Notes under the pieces: generated by a model
What the model was told of the DNA's origin: nothing
Seen by the model: the letters and a program-made list of their open reading frames with translations, nothing else
The model's database searches: none
Source of the DNA: an uncultured Prevotella sp.
GTDB taxonomy: Bacteria; Bacteroidota; Bacteroidia; Bacteroidales; Bacteroidaceae
Assembly (NCBI GenBank): GCA_905210845.1
Contig: CAJLYG010000154.1
Coordinates: 1-7,650 of the forward strand
Length of the DNA stretch: 7,650 nt
Direction: 5' to 3'
Made by a program: the position numbers and the translations under genes
Shown here: positions 6,915 to 7,650 of the stretch, piece after piece
Numbering within the stretch: the first letter of the stretch is position 1
Layout: each line of letters opens with the position of its first letter

Positions 6915-7650
6915 TTATTCAAAAGCCCCCATACGAAGCATCTCCACTTCCTTCTCTGTTAGGAAGCGCCAGTCACCACGACGAAGGTTCTTCTTGGTGA
7001 GACCAGCAAACTGGACGCGGTCGAGCTTGACAACACGATAGCCTAAGCTCTCGAAGATACGGCGCACGATACGGTTCTTACCGCTATGGATCTCGATGCC
7101 AACCTGGCTCTTGTCACGTTCATCGGCATAGTCGATGGCATCTGCATGCACCTCACCGTCTTCGAGGGTAACACCCTCTGCGATCTGCTGCATATCATGA
7201 GCCGTGACATTCTTGTCCAAGTAAACATGATATACTTTCTTCTTCAAGAACTTCGGATGCGTGAGCTTGCTGGCGAGGTCGCCATCATTGGTGAGCAACA
7301 GGACACCCGTGGTATTCCGGTCGAGGCGACCTACTGGATAGATACGCTCTGGACAAGCATTCTTCACCAAGTCCATGACCGTCTTACGCTGCTGCGGATC
7401 ATCACTCGTCGTCACATAGTCCTTAGGCTTGTTCAGCAAAACATACACCTTTTTCTCAAGGGTAACGGGCTGATCGTGGAACTTGATCTCATCCGAACGC
7501 AGGACCTTGGTACCCAATTCGGTAACTACGTTTCCGTTGACGGAAACTACTCCTGCCTGGATGAATTCATCAGCCTCCCGACGGCTGCATACCCCAGCAT
7601 TTGCCAAGTACTTGTTCAAGCGGATCGGCTCGTTCGGATCGATGTGTTCC
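6915..7650 (-). CDS. RsuA/RluB-family rRNA pseudouridine synthase (5' end outside window)
   Basis: Isomerises a specific uridine in rRNA to pseudouridine; RluB-like (23S rRNA, near the peptidyl transferase centre) is the likeliest role, but the target cannot be read from sequence. An S4 RNA-binding domain opens the visible part (IRLNKYLANAGVCSRREADE, about 7560-7625). The catalytic motif GRLDRNTTG follows, its aspartate codon at 7320-7322, then LLLTNDGDLA. The C-terminal KNRIVRRIFESLGY and LDRVQFAGL motifs are typical of the family. The frame has no ATG at the N-terminus: a TTG at 7617-7619 could be taken as a start, but it is the leucine of IRLNKYL, and the frame stays open upstream as EHIDPNEP to the window edge. 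The gene is therefore truncated by the window; Bacteroidales homologues often carry a long basic, low-complexity N-terminal tail there. It ends 12 bases before asnS, probably in one operon. Confidence 0.93.
   Translation of the reverse strand, partial: EHIDPNEPIRLNKYLANAGVCSRREADEFIQAGVVSVNGNVVTELGTKVLRSDEIKFHDQPVTLEKKVYVLLNKPKDYVTTSDDPQQRKTVMDLVKNACPERIYPVGRLDRNTTGVLLLTNDGDLASKLTHPKFLKKKVYHVYLDKNVTAHDMQQIAEGVTLEDGEVHADAIDYADERDKSQVGIEIHSGKNRIVRRIFESLGYRVVKLDRVQFAGLTKKNLRRGDWRFLTEKEVEMLRMGAFE

Noticed and set aside
1..7650. CRISPR arrays, tRNA genes, insertion sequences, phage or defence genes
   Set aside because: Nothing resembling spaced direct repeats, tRNA cloverleaf motifs, transposase motifs or terminal inverted repeats was seen; every long stretch is accounted for by housekeeping genes.

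Overview
The window looks like ordinary housekeeping chromosome from a Bacteroidales bacterium, most likely Prevotella-like. Three things suggest this: the near-absence of Shine-Dalgarno sequences, Bacteroidetes-type TAnnTTTG promoter boxes, and protein families that are typical of the order (a DUF4831 protein and the Bacteroidales form of GlnA-like glutamine synthetase). The genus is inferred from how the proteins read; no search was run.

Layout. From 1 to 1187, a leftward (minus-strand) cluster runs hpt, adk, obgE. hpt and adk overlap by an ATGA tetranucleotide, and obgE begins 8 bases after adk and leaves the window after 16 codons. From 1188 to 1277 lies an AT-rich divergent promoter region with TATTTTTG boxes facing both ways. 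From 1278 to 5417, a rightward group runs nnr (bifunctional NAD(P)HX repair enzyme), a secreted DUF4831 protein 12 bases behind it, and a glutamine synthetase after a 54-base gap. From 5418 to 5501, a strong hairpin separates the convergent glnA and asnS and probably terminates both. From 5502 to 7650, a second leftward pair consists of a pseudouridine synthase (5' end outside the window) followed 12 bases later by asnS.

How the genes work together. hpt and adk handle purine salvage and adenylate balance, and ObgE is a GTPase of ribosome assembly. nnr repairs damaged NAD(P)H, glnA assimilates ammonia, asnS charges tRNA-Asn, and the pseudouridine synthase modifies rRNA. All are core functions. 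The only gene of unknown function is the DUF4831 protein.

I saw no mobile element, CRISPR array, tRNA or rRNA gene, phage gene or defence system, and no gene-free stretch longer than about 90 bases. I do not see an undescribed system here. The points worth following up are modest: two CDS starts that automatic calling is likely to get wrong, the compact divergent promoter, the divergent glutamine synthetase, and the DUF4831 gene linked to nnr.
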